From contig NZ_JAYGHW010000066.1 of NCBI RefSeq assembly GCF_034932185.1, positions 1 through 64,000 on the forward strand: a stretch of DNA of 64,000 nucleotides. The letters run 5' to 3'. Below are positions 16,722-26,300 of the stretch, piece after piece (positions within the stretch are counted from its first letter, which is position 1; each line of letters opens with the position of its first letter). The notes beneath the pieces are model-generated. The model had not been told where the DNA came from, searched no databases, and was given only the letters and a program-made list of their open reading frames with translations. The translations under genes were made by a program, and so were the position numbers. This stretch comes from Spirulina sp034932185. GTDB lineage: Bacteria; Cyanobacteriota; Cyanobacteriia; Cyanobacteriales; Spirulinaceae.

Positions 16722-16794
<73 letters not shown>

Positions 16795-16948
16795 TTGCTC
16801 TTGGCTCATTCCTAGGGAAAAATTCAAGCGCAGTTACTAACTTAGCAAGTTTTCTGCAATTGTGCAAGGGTTTTGGAGAAAATTGTAAAAATCCCTTAGG
16901 GTGACTCCCAGTGGGAGGTTGTGGAGGTTCAGGGTTGTAGGGATTAGC

Positions 16949-19276
16949 ATGGAGGGATTCCTCTCCATCACTCCGTTTATGGTTATTGCTGCCCATACCC
17001 CCAACCCTAATGATCCTGAGCAAAAATGGCATCCCCTCCAGGCTCACCTCACGAAAGTTGCCCACAAAGCCGCTGCCTTTGCTGCTGTTATGGGCGGGGA
17101 GCGTTGCGGCTATTATGCCGGTCTCTGGCATGATCTAGGCAAATACCATCCGGCTTTTCAAGCCTATTTGCAAGCTTGCCATGGGGGCGATCGCACCCAA
17201 TCCGTACCCCACGCCATCCACGGAGCCAAGTTAGCTGCTAAACAGTTTCAACCCCTTGCCCTCTTAATCTATGGCCACCATAGCGGTTTACCTGCTTTTG
17301 ATACCCTCAAGGTAAAACTAACAGGGCGAAATCCTGAGCAAACAGAAACAGCTTATCAAACCGTGATCGAACAGGCAAAAGCGGCTGGTATTGACCTCAA
17401 AGCTTCTCCGATGCTCCGTCAAGAGATGGCTGCCCATCAGCATAATTCTTTGCAGTGTGAATTGTTCCTCCGATTGCTTTTTTCTTGCCTGATTGATGCA
17501 GATCATTTAGACACAGAGGAGCATTTCAACCCAGAAAAAGCAGCACAACGAAAAATTTCTCTTCCCTTGCAATCAGTTGATTCCAATGATGTAGCAAGAG
17601 AAGAAAATCTCCTTACACTCCCCCAATTCAAAGCTGAGTTAGAACGTGAACAAAAACTCTTTGAACAAAACCTCTTACTGAATACTGTGCCGAATACGCT
17701 TGTTAATCAAGTCCGGCACGAGGTTTATCAATTTTGCTGCGCCCAAGCCTTGCACAAGCCGGGCGTGTTTCGTCTTTGCGTACCCACAGGGGGCGGTAAA
17801 ACCCGCAGTGGTTTGGCTTTTGCGCTAAATCATGCTTGTCAACATGGTCAACGTCGGGTCATTTTTGCAGTTCCTTATACCAGCATTATTGAGCAAACTG
17901 TAGACGTTTATCGGAAAATTTTTGCGTCTTTAGGGGAGATGGCAGTGTTAGAGCATCACAGTGCAATTTCTCCAGAAAGTTTAAAGGGTTTAAAGGAGGA
18001 TTGGCGGGATGATGATGCTCGTTCTGCCTATGCTCAAGCCCGTTTAATTGCCCAAAACTGGGATGCGCCTTTAATTGTGACCACAACGGTGCAATTGTTT
18101 GATAGTTTATTTTCCAATCGACCGGGGCGTTGTCGGAAACTGCATAATTTAGTGAACAGTGTGATTGTTTTAGATGAGGTGCAAACATTACCCATTCCTT
18201 TGTTGGAGCCGATTTTAGATGTGTTGCGGCAATTGGTGCAGAATTATGGGGTGACTGTGGTGCTTTGTACAGCTACTCAACCCGCCTTTGAAGGGAGTAC
18301 TCCCTATTTAGCCGGGTTTGAAAAAATTACGGATATTGTGCCACCATTGGAAGCCCAGCGGCATTTTCAAGCCTTACAACGGGTGGATTATATCCGACCT
18401 CAAAAGCCTTGGTCTTGGTCAGATTTGAGCGCAGATTTGCAACAACGGTCGGCGGAACAGGCCTTGATTATCGTCAATACCCGCAAGGATGCGTTAGCGG
18501 CGTTGGCCGCATTGCAGGCGGCTGAGTTCCCTGCTGAGGGATTATTCCAACTCTCGACGCTGCTGTGTGGTGCGCATCGTTCCCAGATTCTCAAAATGGT
18601 GAAGGAGCGTTTAGAGCGGGGTTTACCCTGTTGGTTGGTGTCTACACAGGTAGTGGAGGCGGGGGTGGATCTGGATTTCCCGGTGGTGTATCGGGCGATC
18701 GCCCCCCTTGATCGGATTGTCCAAGCGGCGGGGCGGTGCAATCGAGAGGGGAAGCGCGATCGCGGTCAGGTAATTCTTTTTGAACCGCTGGAGGGGGGTA
18801 GCCCCCGTGGCCTTTATCAAACGGCCTACGAAGTAGCGAAAAAATACCTCAGTCCGGAGGAAATTGAGCAACTCCATCGCCCTGACATTTTTGTGCGTTA
18901 TTTCCAAGAACTTTATCAACAGGCGGATCTCTCCCCTGGCCAAGAGATTCAAAAGGAGCGCAAAAAGTTGAATTATCCAGAGGTGGCTAAGTTTTCGCTG
19001 ATTGAGGATGAGACGATCCCGGTGGTGGTCAACTATGGGGAGAGTGGCAAAATTCTCCAGAAAGTCCGCGCTCAGGGTCGGGTGGGGCGAGAGTTATACA
19101 GTCGTTTGCAGTCCTATGTGGTGAATCTCTTCCCTTGGCAATTCAATCAAAGTGAAGAGAGCCGTCAGGAGGTTGTCCCCGGACTGTGGGAATGGCGGGG
19201 CGGTTATGATCAGCTTGTGGGGATTGAATGGGAAGGTCAACCCATCCAGCGCGATCCCTATGATCTCATTGTCTAA
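16949..19276 (+). CDS. cas3: CRISPR-associated helicase/nuclease Cas3 (type I-C)
   Basis: The effector that unwinds and degrades DNA after Cascade recognition. An N-terminal HD nuclease domain is followed by an SF2 helicase, in 775 residues. Visible motifs are WHDLGKYH (HD metal site), HAIHGAKLA, YGHHSGL, DADHLD, the Walker A loop PTGGGKTRSG, DEVQ in VLDEVQTLP, CTATQP (motif III) and QAAGRCNREG (motif VI). The frame is open from GTG 16901; ATG 16949 has AGGGA 6 nt upstream, while ATG 16979 would give the more usual short N terminus. It is first gene of the cas operon, with only a gene remnant before cas5. Confidence 0.93.
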   Translation: MEGFLSITPFMVIAAHTPNPNDPEQKWHPLQAHLTKVAHKAAAFAAVMGGERCGYYAGLWHDLGKYHPAFQAYLQACHGGDRTQSVPHAIHGAKLAAKQFQPLALLIYGHHSGLPAFDTLKVKLTGRNPEQTETAYQTVIEQAKAAGIDLKASPMLRQEMAAHQHNSLQCELFLRLLFSCLIDADHLDTEEHFNPEKAAQRKISLPLQSVDSNDVAREENLLTLPQFKAELEREQKLFEQNLLLNTVPNTLVNQVRHEVYQFCCAQALHKPGVFRLCVPTGGGKTRSGLAFALNHACQHGQRRVIFAVPYTSIIEQTVDVYRKIFASLGEMAVLEHHSAISPESLKGLKEDWRDDDARSAYAQARLIAQNWDAPLIVTTTVQLFDSLFSNRPGRCRKLHNLVNSVIVLDEVQTLPIPLLEPILDVLRQLVQNYGVTVVLCTATQPAFEGSTPYLAGFEKITDIVPPLEAQRHFQALQRVDYIRPQKPWSWSDLSADLQQRSAEQALIIVNTRKDALAALAALQAAEFPAEGLFQLSTLLCGAHRSQILKMVKERLERGLPCWLVSTQVVEAGVDLDFPVVYRAIAPLDRIVQAAGRCNREGKRDRGQVILFEPLEGGSPRGLYQTAYEVAKKYLSPEEIEQLHRPDIFVRYFQELYQQADLSPGQEIQKERKKLNYPEVAKFSLIEDETIPVVVNYGESGKILQKVRAQGRVGRELYSRLQSYVVNLFPWQFNQSEESRQEVVPGLWEWRGGYDQLVGIEWEGQPIQRDPYDLIV

Positions 19277-19285
19277 TCGTTACCA

Positions 19286-19560
19286 TTGATCAAGATGGCC
19301 TACAGCGATTTTAAGTTTCATCAAGTTTTGCAACAATTCCAACTCACCTTAACCCAAGTCGATCATCTGTTTGCTAAAGTACCCGAAGTAGAAGCCCGTG
19401 AGATCCTCACGGTTCTACTTCGGGAAAATACTTCCCTCGCCCTTGATATCAACACGGAAAAAGCCCGGTCTGAAATGATTATTGCCCCCATTTTATAGAA
19501 GTGGGGCGACAGATAAATGATCAGATCAGCTTGTTCTCTGAAAGTAAATTTAGCCCTCAC
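19286..19560 (+). pseudogene. Frameshifted remnant of a conserved cyanobacterial gene inside the cas operon
   Basis: The open frame 19286-19498 (70 residues) starts AYSDFKFHQVLQQFQLTL and reaches INTEKARSEMIIAPIL, then hits TAG. The shifted frame directly continues with EVGRQINDQISLFSESKF. This recalls a widespread cyanobacterial family of about 200 residues (unnamed; possibly nuclease-related) whose members read AINTEKARSE..IIAPIL.E.RR. A single-base deletion near 19496 explains the break, and the rest of the gene is missing before cas5. Adding one base at the TAG would restore the frame. An active short peptide cannot be excluded. Confidence 0.6.
19382..19424 (+). other. Long RNA hairpin between cas3 and cas5
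   Basis: CCCGAAGTAGAA..CCGTGAG and CTCACGGTTCTACTTCGGG form a 19-bp stem interrupted by a 2-nt bulge, with a 3-nt loop (ATC). It lies in the gene remnant within the cas mRNA. There is no T-tract after it, so it is not a standard terminator; mRNA processing or stabilisation is possible. Confidence 0.7.
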
Positions 19561-19677
19561 ATCAAACCCCTTCCAAAGAAGGAAATTAGCTCTGTACCGC
19601 ATGGATCGAGAAATGGCTATATCCGATCTTTAATACCAAACTTCGTCATCTTTTCTTATTCATCAAGGATTAGCACC

Positions 19678-20373
19678 GTGAGCAATTCTCCCCCCTTAAC
19701 GTTGAAAGTCTGTGGTGACTTTGCCTGCTTTACGCGCCCAGAATTTAAGGTTGAACGGATTAGCTATGATGTCCTCACCCCCAGTGCAGCAAGGGGGATT
19801 TTGGAAGCGATTTTCTGGAAACCAGAAATGGGCTACCGGATTGAACAGATTCATGTTTTGAGTGAAATTCGCCACTTTTCAATTTGGCGTAATGAGGTGA
19901 ATAACTGCCAGAGTGAAAGTAGTGCGAAAGGTTGGGCAAAAACGGGGGTTGGAGGCTATTTTGCTGATGGCGATCGCGCCCAACGCCATACCCTAGGGTT
20001 GCGGGATGTGAGCTATATCATCGAAGCTCAGATCTATTTAAAATCCCACGCCACCGAAAATATTGCCAAATATCGGGATCAATTTCGTCGTCGGGTACAG
20101 CGGGGGCAATGTCATCATCAGCCCTATTTAGGAACCCGTGAATTTAGTGCTTTTTTTGAGCCTCCTAGCGGCACAGAGCAAGCCATTGATCACAGTGATG
20201 ATCTAGGGTTGATGCTCTACGATGTCGAATTTAACCCCAATCCCAAAGGTTTAATTGAACACCGTCAACAGGACGGAGAAGGTCGGCGGATTATTAAAGC
20301 TAATGCCCGGCCCCGCTTTTTCCGCGCCCGTCTGGATCAAGGCATTCTCACTATTCCCCATCATCCCCTTTAA
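19678..20373 (+). CDS. cas5c: CRISPR-associated protein Cas5c (Cas5d), crRNA-processing nuclease
   Basis: In type I-C, Cas5 replaces Cas6: it cuts pre-crRNA and remains in Cascade at the 5' handle. The 231-residue protein shows LKVCGDFACFTRPEFKVER, the SAARGILEAIFW helix, DRAQRHTLGLRDV (probable catalytic His region) and a glycine-rich LGTREFSAFF segment. The frame is open back to 19501, but GTG 19678 is chosen. AAGGA lies 9 nt before it, and the earlier codons belong to the frameshifted remnant. cas8c follows after 3 nt. Confidence 0.9.
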   Translation: MSNSPPLTLKVCGDFACFTRPEFKVERISYDVLTPSAARGILEAIFWKPEMGYRIEQIHVLSEIRHFSIWRNEVNNCQSESSAKGWAKTGVGGYFADGDRAQRHTLGLRDVSYIIEAQIYLKSHATENIAKYRDQFRRRVQRGQCHHQPYLGTREFSAFFEPPSGTEQAIDHSDDLGLMLYDVEFNPNPKGLIEHRQQDGEGRRIIKANARPRFFRARLDQGILTIPHHPL

Positions 20374-20376
20374 ATC

Positions 20377-22119
20377 ATGCTCCTCAAAGCCCTTGCTGAT
20401 CATGCCCAGCGGATCGACCCCACCCCCGCCATGTATGGCCCCTCCCCAGTGCGTTGGATCATCAGTCTCACCCTCGATGGTCAACTCCGGGGCGATCTCC
20501 TCACCCCCTTGGGTGATAAAAAAAATAAACGGGGAGAGCCGAAAATTTTGCCCCATATTAGTCGCAGTTCCGGCATTAGTCCCAAACTTCTCGCGGATAC
20601 CGGGGAATATGTGCTGGGCATCCCCAAGCCCAAATCAAAACCCGATCGCATTGTTGACTGTCATCAGCAATTTAAAGATCTCGCCCGTCACTGTGCGGAA
20701 GTTACCCAGGAACCGACTGTAAAGGCTATTGTCCAGTTTTTAGATCGGTGGAATCCAGAAGGCGATCGCCACCTTCTCCCCCCTGATTTTGACCCCAGTA
20801 TGGTCATCACGTTTCAAGTTATGACCCCCAGCGGCCCCGTCATTCCTGCCGAAGACAAAGCCCAATTAACCAGCATCCAGCAATTTTGGGCCAACTATAC
20901 CGGAGGCACAGAGGAAGCGGAAAATCTCGGTTACTGTTTAGTCTCCGGTAATTATGGCCCTGTTGAGCAACGGCTTCCCTTTACGATCAAAGGCGTTCCC
21001 GGCGGCCAAGCATCTGGTACTGCTTTAGTTTCCGCAAACTCCAAAGCCTTTGAATCCTATGGCCTAGCCAACTCCCTCACCTCTCCCATTTCCCGCGATG
21101 CCGGTGAAGCCTTTGCCAAAGCCCTCAATCACCTCCTCAAAGAGCGCGATTCCCATCTTCGTATCAGCGATAAAGCCGTTTATGCTTGGTGGACAAAAGA
21201 AGCCACAGAATTTGATATTGTTAGCTTCTTAGATAAACCCAGTGAAGCCCAAGTTGAAGACCTGATCGCGGGCGTGAAAAAACAGCCCAATGCCGCTGCA
21301 TTAGAGCAACTGGAACAAGACCGTTTTTATGCCGTTGCCCTGACTGCTAATAATGCCCGTACTGTCGTCCGTAGTTGGCTAAATATCACGCTGGGTGAAG
21401 TGCGGGAGAACCTAGGCCGGTGGTTTCGGGCGCAACGGGTGGTGAGTCCGACGGGGGAAGATCCGAAACTTTTTGGTCTTTACGCCCTAGCTGCCTGTGC
21501 TTATCGGGATGTTAATAAAGAGATGTTGCCCCGTATGCCCACTGCTTTATTTTGCACGGCTTTACAGGGGAAACCGTTACCCGATGAATTATTAGCCAGT
21601 GTTGTGCGGCGAATTCGCGTCGATAAAGACTACAAAGTCACCCATCCCCGCGCTGCATTAATTAAGCTTTACCTCACATTTAACAAGATCATTCCCATGA
21701 CTAAAACTGAATCGATGGAACAACTTAATCCAAATCCAAATTTTAAAGATCCGCTGGATACAATTCCTTATCACTGCGGCCGTCTGTTAGCGCAATTGGA
21801 GCAAATCCAGCGCACTGCTTTAGGGACGAAAATCAACGCTACGCTTGTGGATCGCTATTATGGGGCGATGTCTACTACGCCGGGGAAAGTGATGGGCGTT
21901 TTAATTCAAGGGGCGCAGGCTCATTTGAGTAAAATCCGCAAAAATAAGCCGGGAGCGCACCACAATTTACAACTTGATTTGGAGGAAATTTTTAGTCGTA
22001 TTCAAGATAATTTACCGAGCAGCTTTACCATGCAGGAGCAAAGTATTTTTGCTTTGGGTTATTATCACCAGCGGGCGCAAAATACCGCCAATGCCAAGAG
22101 CAAGTCTAACGAGGGTTAG
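20377..22119 (+). CDS. cas8c: Cascade large subunit Cas8c (Csd1)
   Basis: A 580-residue type I-C large subunit that recognises the PAM and recruits Cas3. Csd1-family features are MLLKALADHAQRI at the start, DGQLRGDLLTPLGDKKNKRG, ANYTGGTEEAENLGYCLVSG, SANSKAFESYGLANS and DRFYAVALTANNARTVVRSW. The C-terminal ~140 residues form the helical region that in other I-C systems is also translated separately as Cas11c. It is spaced 3 nt from cas5c and 53 nt from the chosen cas7 start. Confidence 0.93.
   Translation: MLLKALADHAQRIDPTPAMYGPSPVRWIISLTLDGQLRGDLLTPLGDKKNKRGEPKILPHISRSSGISPKLLADTGEYVLGIPKPKSKPDRIVDCHQQFKDLARHCAEVTQEPTVKAIVQFLDRWNPEGDRHLLPPDFDPSMVITFQVMTPSGPVIPAEDKAQLTSIQQFWANYTGGTEEAENLGYCLVSGNYGPVEQRLPFTIKGVPGGQASGTALVSANSKAFESYGLANSLTSPISRDAGEAFAKALNHLLKERDSHLRISDKAVYAWWTKEATEFDIVSFLDKPSEAQVEDLIAGVKKQPNAAALEQLEQDRFYAVALTANNARTVVRSWLNITLGEVRENLGRWFRAQRVVSPTGEDPKLFGLYALAACAYRDVNKEMLPRMPTALFCTALQGKPLPDELLASVVRRIRVDKDYKVTHPRAALIKLYLTFNKIIPMTKTESMEQLNPNPNFKDPLDTIPYHCGRLLAQLEQIQRTALGTKINATLVDRYYGAMSTTPGKVMGVLIQGAQAHLSKIRKNKPGAHHNLQLDLEEIFSRIQDNLPSSFTMQEQSIFALGYYHQRAQNTANAKSKSNEG
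21697..22119 (+). CDS. cas11c: Predicted internal Cas11c small subunit within cas8c
   Basis: Type I-C Cascades of other species contain small subunits made from an internal start inside cas8c. Here in-frame ATGs at 21697 and 21715 would give 140 or 134 residues covering the helical C terminus (NTIPYHCGRLL-like segment to the end). No strong Shine-Dalgarno is visible before either, only AAGATC. The call rests on family knowledge plus a suitably placed start. Confidence 0.4.
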   Translation: MTKTESMEQLNPNPNFKDPLDTIPYHCGRLLAQLEQIQRTALGTKINATLVDRYYGAMSTTPGKVMGVLIQGAQAHLSKIRKNKPGAHHNLQLDLEEIFSRIQDNLPSSFTMQEQSIFALGYYHQRAQNTANAKSKSNEG

Positions 22120-22172
22120 ATTTGGAAATTTTACGTCAAATTAATGTCCACTTATTTTCAGGAATGAAGTCA

Positions 22173-23303
22173 ATGCCTAGCTATACTGATCCCAATTGTC
22201 GTCACGATTTTGTTTTGTTGTTTGATGTGCTGGATGGTAATCCCAATGGTGATCCTGATGGGGGAAATTTGCCTCGGACGGATGCGGAAACGATGCAGGG
22301 TTTGGTGACGGATGTTTGTTTAAAGCGGAAGGTGCGGAACTATGTTGAAGTTTACTGTGATTGTGAAGCAACGGAGGCTGAAAAAGAACGGCTGAAGATT
22401 TTTGTTGAGCATCAGGGCGTTCTTAATGAGCAAATTCGTCGGGCTTATGTGGGGTCAGGTTTGCCCGTTAGTGAACCGGTTTCTGATGTCATTAAAGATC
22501 CAAAAGTCCTCACAGCTTTAAGAAATTTAAAGGATGAATTACCGAAAGGATTTACTCTTGAAGAAGAAGAGGAAGGGGATAATGTTGTTTCAAGCTTGGC
22601 TTATAGTGGGGAGCTTGATGCAGAGGAATTGAAGGCAGCATATAAAGATTTAGAATCCTTGAGTGATAGTGATTGGAAAGCTGCCAAGAAATTTGTTGAA
22701 GCTTTGGTGAAAAAATCAGGGAAGCCCGCAAAAACGGGTAAAAATATCGAGACTGCTAAAAATTGGATGTGTGCCAATTTTTACGATGTGCGGATGTTTG
22801 GGGCGGTGATGAGTACGGGGTTAAATGCGGGTCAGGTGCGGGGGCCTTTACAGTTAACGTTTGCACGATCTATTGATCCGGTTTTACCTTTGGATTGGTC
22901 GATTACGCGGATGGCAGTGACGGATGCTAAGGAAGATCGCGTCAATTTACAAACGATGGGGCGAAAAACGCAGATCCCCTACGGTTTGTATCGTGGGTTT
23001 GGGTTTTTTTCACCATTTTTAGCGAAGCAAACGGGGGTGACGGAAGCAGATTTAGCCTTATTTTGGCAGGCTTTGCAAGGGATGTGGGAGTTAGACCGCA
23101 GTGCCAGCCGGGGGTTGATGGCGTTGCGGGGTTTGTATATTTTTTCGCACGAAAAACCGTTAGGTAATGCTCCGGCTCACAAATTATTTGATCGGGTTAC
23201 GGTGCAATCTGCTACCAATACACCTCGCGCTTTTACAGATTATGGGGTTGATGTTAATGAGGAGGATTTGCCGGAGGGGGTGACGTTAACAAAGTTGGTT
23301 TAA
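22173..23303 (+). CDS. cas7c: Cascade backbone protein Cas7c (Csd2)
   Basis: The backbone subunit that coats the crRNA spacer, 376 residues. The Csd2 signature FVLLFDVLDGNPNGDPD is followed by GNLPRTD, VRMFGAVMSTGLNAGQVRGP (RAMP glycine-rich region) and RSIDPVLPLDWSITR. ATG 22173 is taken because AGGA ends 9 nt upstream; the frame is open from TTG 22122, and ATG 22164 lies too close to that site. Its stop is only 28 nt before the first CRISPR repeat, where cas4-cas1-cas2 and a leader would normally be. Confidence 0.93.
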   Translation: MPSYTDPNCRHDFVLLFDVLDGNPNGDPDGGNLPRTDAETMQGLVTDVCLKRKVRNYVEVYCDCEATEAEKERLKIFVEHQGVLNEQIRRAYVGSGLPVSEPVSDVIKDPKVLTALRNLKDELPKGFTLEEEEEGDNVVSSLAYSGELDAEELKAAYKDLESLSDSDWKAAKKFVEALVKKSGKPAKTGKNIETAKNWMCANFYDVRMFGAVMSTGLNAGQVRGPLQLTFARSIDPVLPLDWSITRMAVTDAKEDRVNLQTMGRKTQIPYGLYRGFGFFSPFLAKQTGVTEADLALFWQALQGMWELDRSASRGLMALRGLYIFSHEKPLGNAPAHKLFDRVTVQSATNTPRAFTDYGVDVNEEDLPEGVTLTKLV

Positions 23304-23331
23304 TTGATGCAAAAATAAGGGGCTAAACGCC

Positions 23332-26300
23332 GTTGCGCCTGGCCTCCGGGTTGGGCGAGGATTGAAACGCCTTAAACGCCTCGTACAGCGCCTCATTGAG
23401 CATTGCGCCCGACCTCCGGGTTGGGCGAGGATTGAAACGACTGAGGCGTTTTTCAGATTTTTTAACCAAGGATGTTGCGCCCGACCTCCGGGTTGGGCGA
23501 GGATTGAAACAGGATCACATTGACCGACGCACCCGCCGCCAAAGTGTTGCGCCCGACCTCCGGGTTGGGCGAGGATTGAAACCGATGGAGCCGAGACTGC
23601 TCAATTTCAGCCACGCGGTTGCGCCCGACCTCCGGGTTGGGCGAGGATTGAAACTCTACCGCTCCCTTTGCCGACTCTACGGCAATTTGTTGCGCCCGAC
23701 CTCCGGGTTGGGCGAGGATTGAAACAAAAGTACAAAGCCGCAAAGCCGGGCTACAATAGGTTGCGCCCGACCTCCGGGTTGGGCGAGGATTGAAACTGGC
23801 GACCCCATGACAACGGCGGCTACCGAATGGTTGCGCCCGACCTCCGGGTTGGGCGAGGATTGAAACACGGAGATTAAGTAGTAATGAGCGTTTACACTGT
23901 TGCGCCCGACCTCCGGGTTGGGCGAGGATTGAAACCCGATTAGCCAAAACCGAGAATCTCCCCCGCCGGGTTGCGCCCGACCTCCGGGTTGGGCGAGGAT
24001 TGAAACAGACGCTCCCCCGCCGTCATTGGTGGCAGACGGGTTGCGCCCGACCTCCGGGTTGGGCGAGGATTGAAACCAAGGGTGTTTAATCCCTGAAATC
24101 CTTGAGGCAAGTTGCGCCCGACCTCCGGGTTGGGCGAGGATTGAAACGTCGTCGTAGTGGAGATCCCACTGGACAATCGCCGTTGCGCCCGACCTCCGGG
24201 TTGGGCGAGGATTGAAACGCAAGCTAGAGCAGAGCGGGCCAAGGCAGTTAAGGTTGCGCCCGACCTCCGGGTTGGGCGAGGATTGAAACAATTGCCGCTA
24301 ACCGAGTCGCCGCCGCCTCGCTAAGTTGCGCCCGACCTCCGGGTTGGGCGAGGATTGAAACTCGCGTTGCCCCTCCAACGCCGCAATACTGCCGTTGCGC
24401 CCGACCTCCGGGTTGGGCGAGGATTGAAACCCGACTTTGCCCCATGATAGTGAGAGCCGCCGGCGTTGCGCCCGACCTCCGGGTTGGGCGAGGATTGAAA
24501 CGGCCTGATCGTCGAGGCTTTACATCGGGCCGGATGTTGCGCCCGACCTCCGGGTTGGGCGAGGATTGAAACGCCACATTGACATCCCCACCGGCTCAAT
24601 TATCGGGGGTTGCGCCCGACCTCCGGGTTGGGCGAGGATTGAAACAGCGAAATCACCCCCGCCAGGGGCGCACATTTACCAAGTTGCGCCCGACCTCCGG
24701 GTTGGGCGAGGATTGAAACATGGCCCACGCATCGAGAGCAACCTTAAAACGGTGTTGCGCCCGACCTCCGGGTTGGGCGAGGATTGAAACTGGCGGGTTT
24801 ACCTCGTTATCGTCCCCGGTCGCCGGTTGCGCCCGACCTCCGGGTTGGGCGAGGATTGAAACCTGCAAGATTGGGAGGGCTTTTTGGCTCAATCCGGTTG
24901 CGCCCGACCTCCGGGTTGGGCGAGGATTGAAACAACAAAGCTTACAAAGTTTGCAAGCAGGCTAACGCGGTGTTGCGCCCGACCTCCGGGTTGGGCGAGG
25001 ATTGAAACTTCGTAAGTCCATTTAACGACCAGGTGGTCGTTTTTGTTGCGCCCGACCTCCGGGTTGGGCGAGGATTGAAACAAAGTTTTATCCGTCCATT
25101 CGATGTTGCTCATTTTGTTGCGCCCGACCTCCGGGTTGGGCGAGGATTGAAACCAACGTACTAGCGATGTAATGCAAGAGGGTTTTGGGTTGCGCCCGAC
25201 CTCCGGGTTGGGCGAGGATTGAAACCAGTGGATTGCACAATTAGATCATTGGATTGAACGTTGCGCCCGACCTCCGGGTTGGGCGAGGATTGAAACGCTT
25301 TAGCTAAACCGGCTTGATAAGCCTGCTTATACAGTTGCGCCCGACCTCCGGGTTGGGCGAGGATTGAAACGAGGACACCGAACCAAAGAACAGTAAAAAT
25401 ACTTTTGTTGCGCCCGACCTCCGGGTTGGGCGAGGATTGAAACCGCCCGTTGCCCCCGGTTCTCTGCCGGTGTTTTGGTGGTTGCGCCCGACCTCCGGGT
25501 TGGGCGAGGATTGAAACTAGTTTTGGTTGGGGGCGATCGCCCCCTTTATTACGTTGCGCCCGACCTCCGGGTTGGGCGAGGATTGAAACAGGGCATCGGT
25601 GGTTAGGCGGTAGATTTTGCGAGTTGCGCCCGACCTCCGGGTTGGGCGAGGATTGAAACAAGGTTAGTGCATGGGGTCTAGGTGTTTCCTTCATGTTGCG
25701 CCCGACCTCCGGGTTGGGCGAGGATTGAAACTGGTTCATGCTAAATCCTTGCTGAGTTTTTTAGTTGCGCCCGACCTCCGGGTTGGGCGAGGATTGAAAC
25801 CCCTGTCGGCGGCCAAAATATCCCCCCGCTGCGGGGTTGCGCCCGACCTCCGGGTTGGGCGAGGATTGAAACATGGAGTGGTTGGATGCCCAAGAACAGA
25901 TCGCGGGTTGCGCCCGACCTCCGGGTTGGGCGAGGATTGAAACCAACGGAACAAGTGCGCGGTGAGGATGCAAACTCAGTTGCGCCCGACCTCCGGGTTG
26001 GGCGAGGATTGAAACTCCTCTGTGCTGGGGGGACTGATGATCAAGTTACAGAGTTGCGCCCGACCTCCGGGTTGGGCGAGGATTGAAACATGCTGTGGTT
26101 GCGTCAGCGGAAGAAGTTGCCCGAGTTGCGCCCGACCTCCGGGTTGGGCGAGGATTGAAACATCCGGTTTGCAAGGACACGCGAAGCTGTTGCTGGTTGC
26201 GCCCGACCTCCGGGTTGGGCGAGGATTGAAACGCAACCTAAATTGCTTAATTATCAAGCCTATACGTTGCGCCCGACCTCCGGGTTGGGCGAGGATTGAA

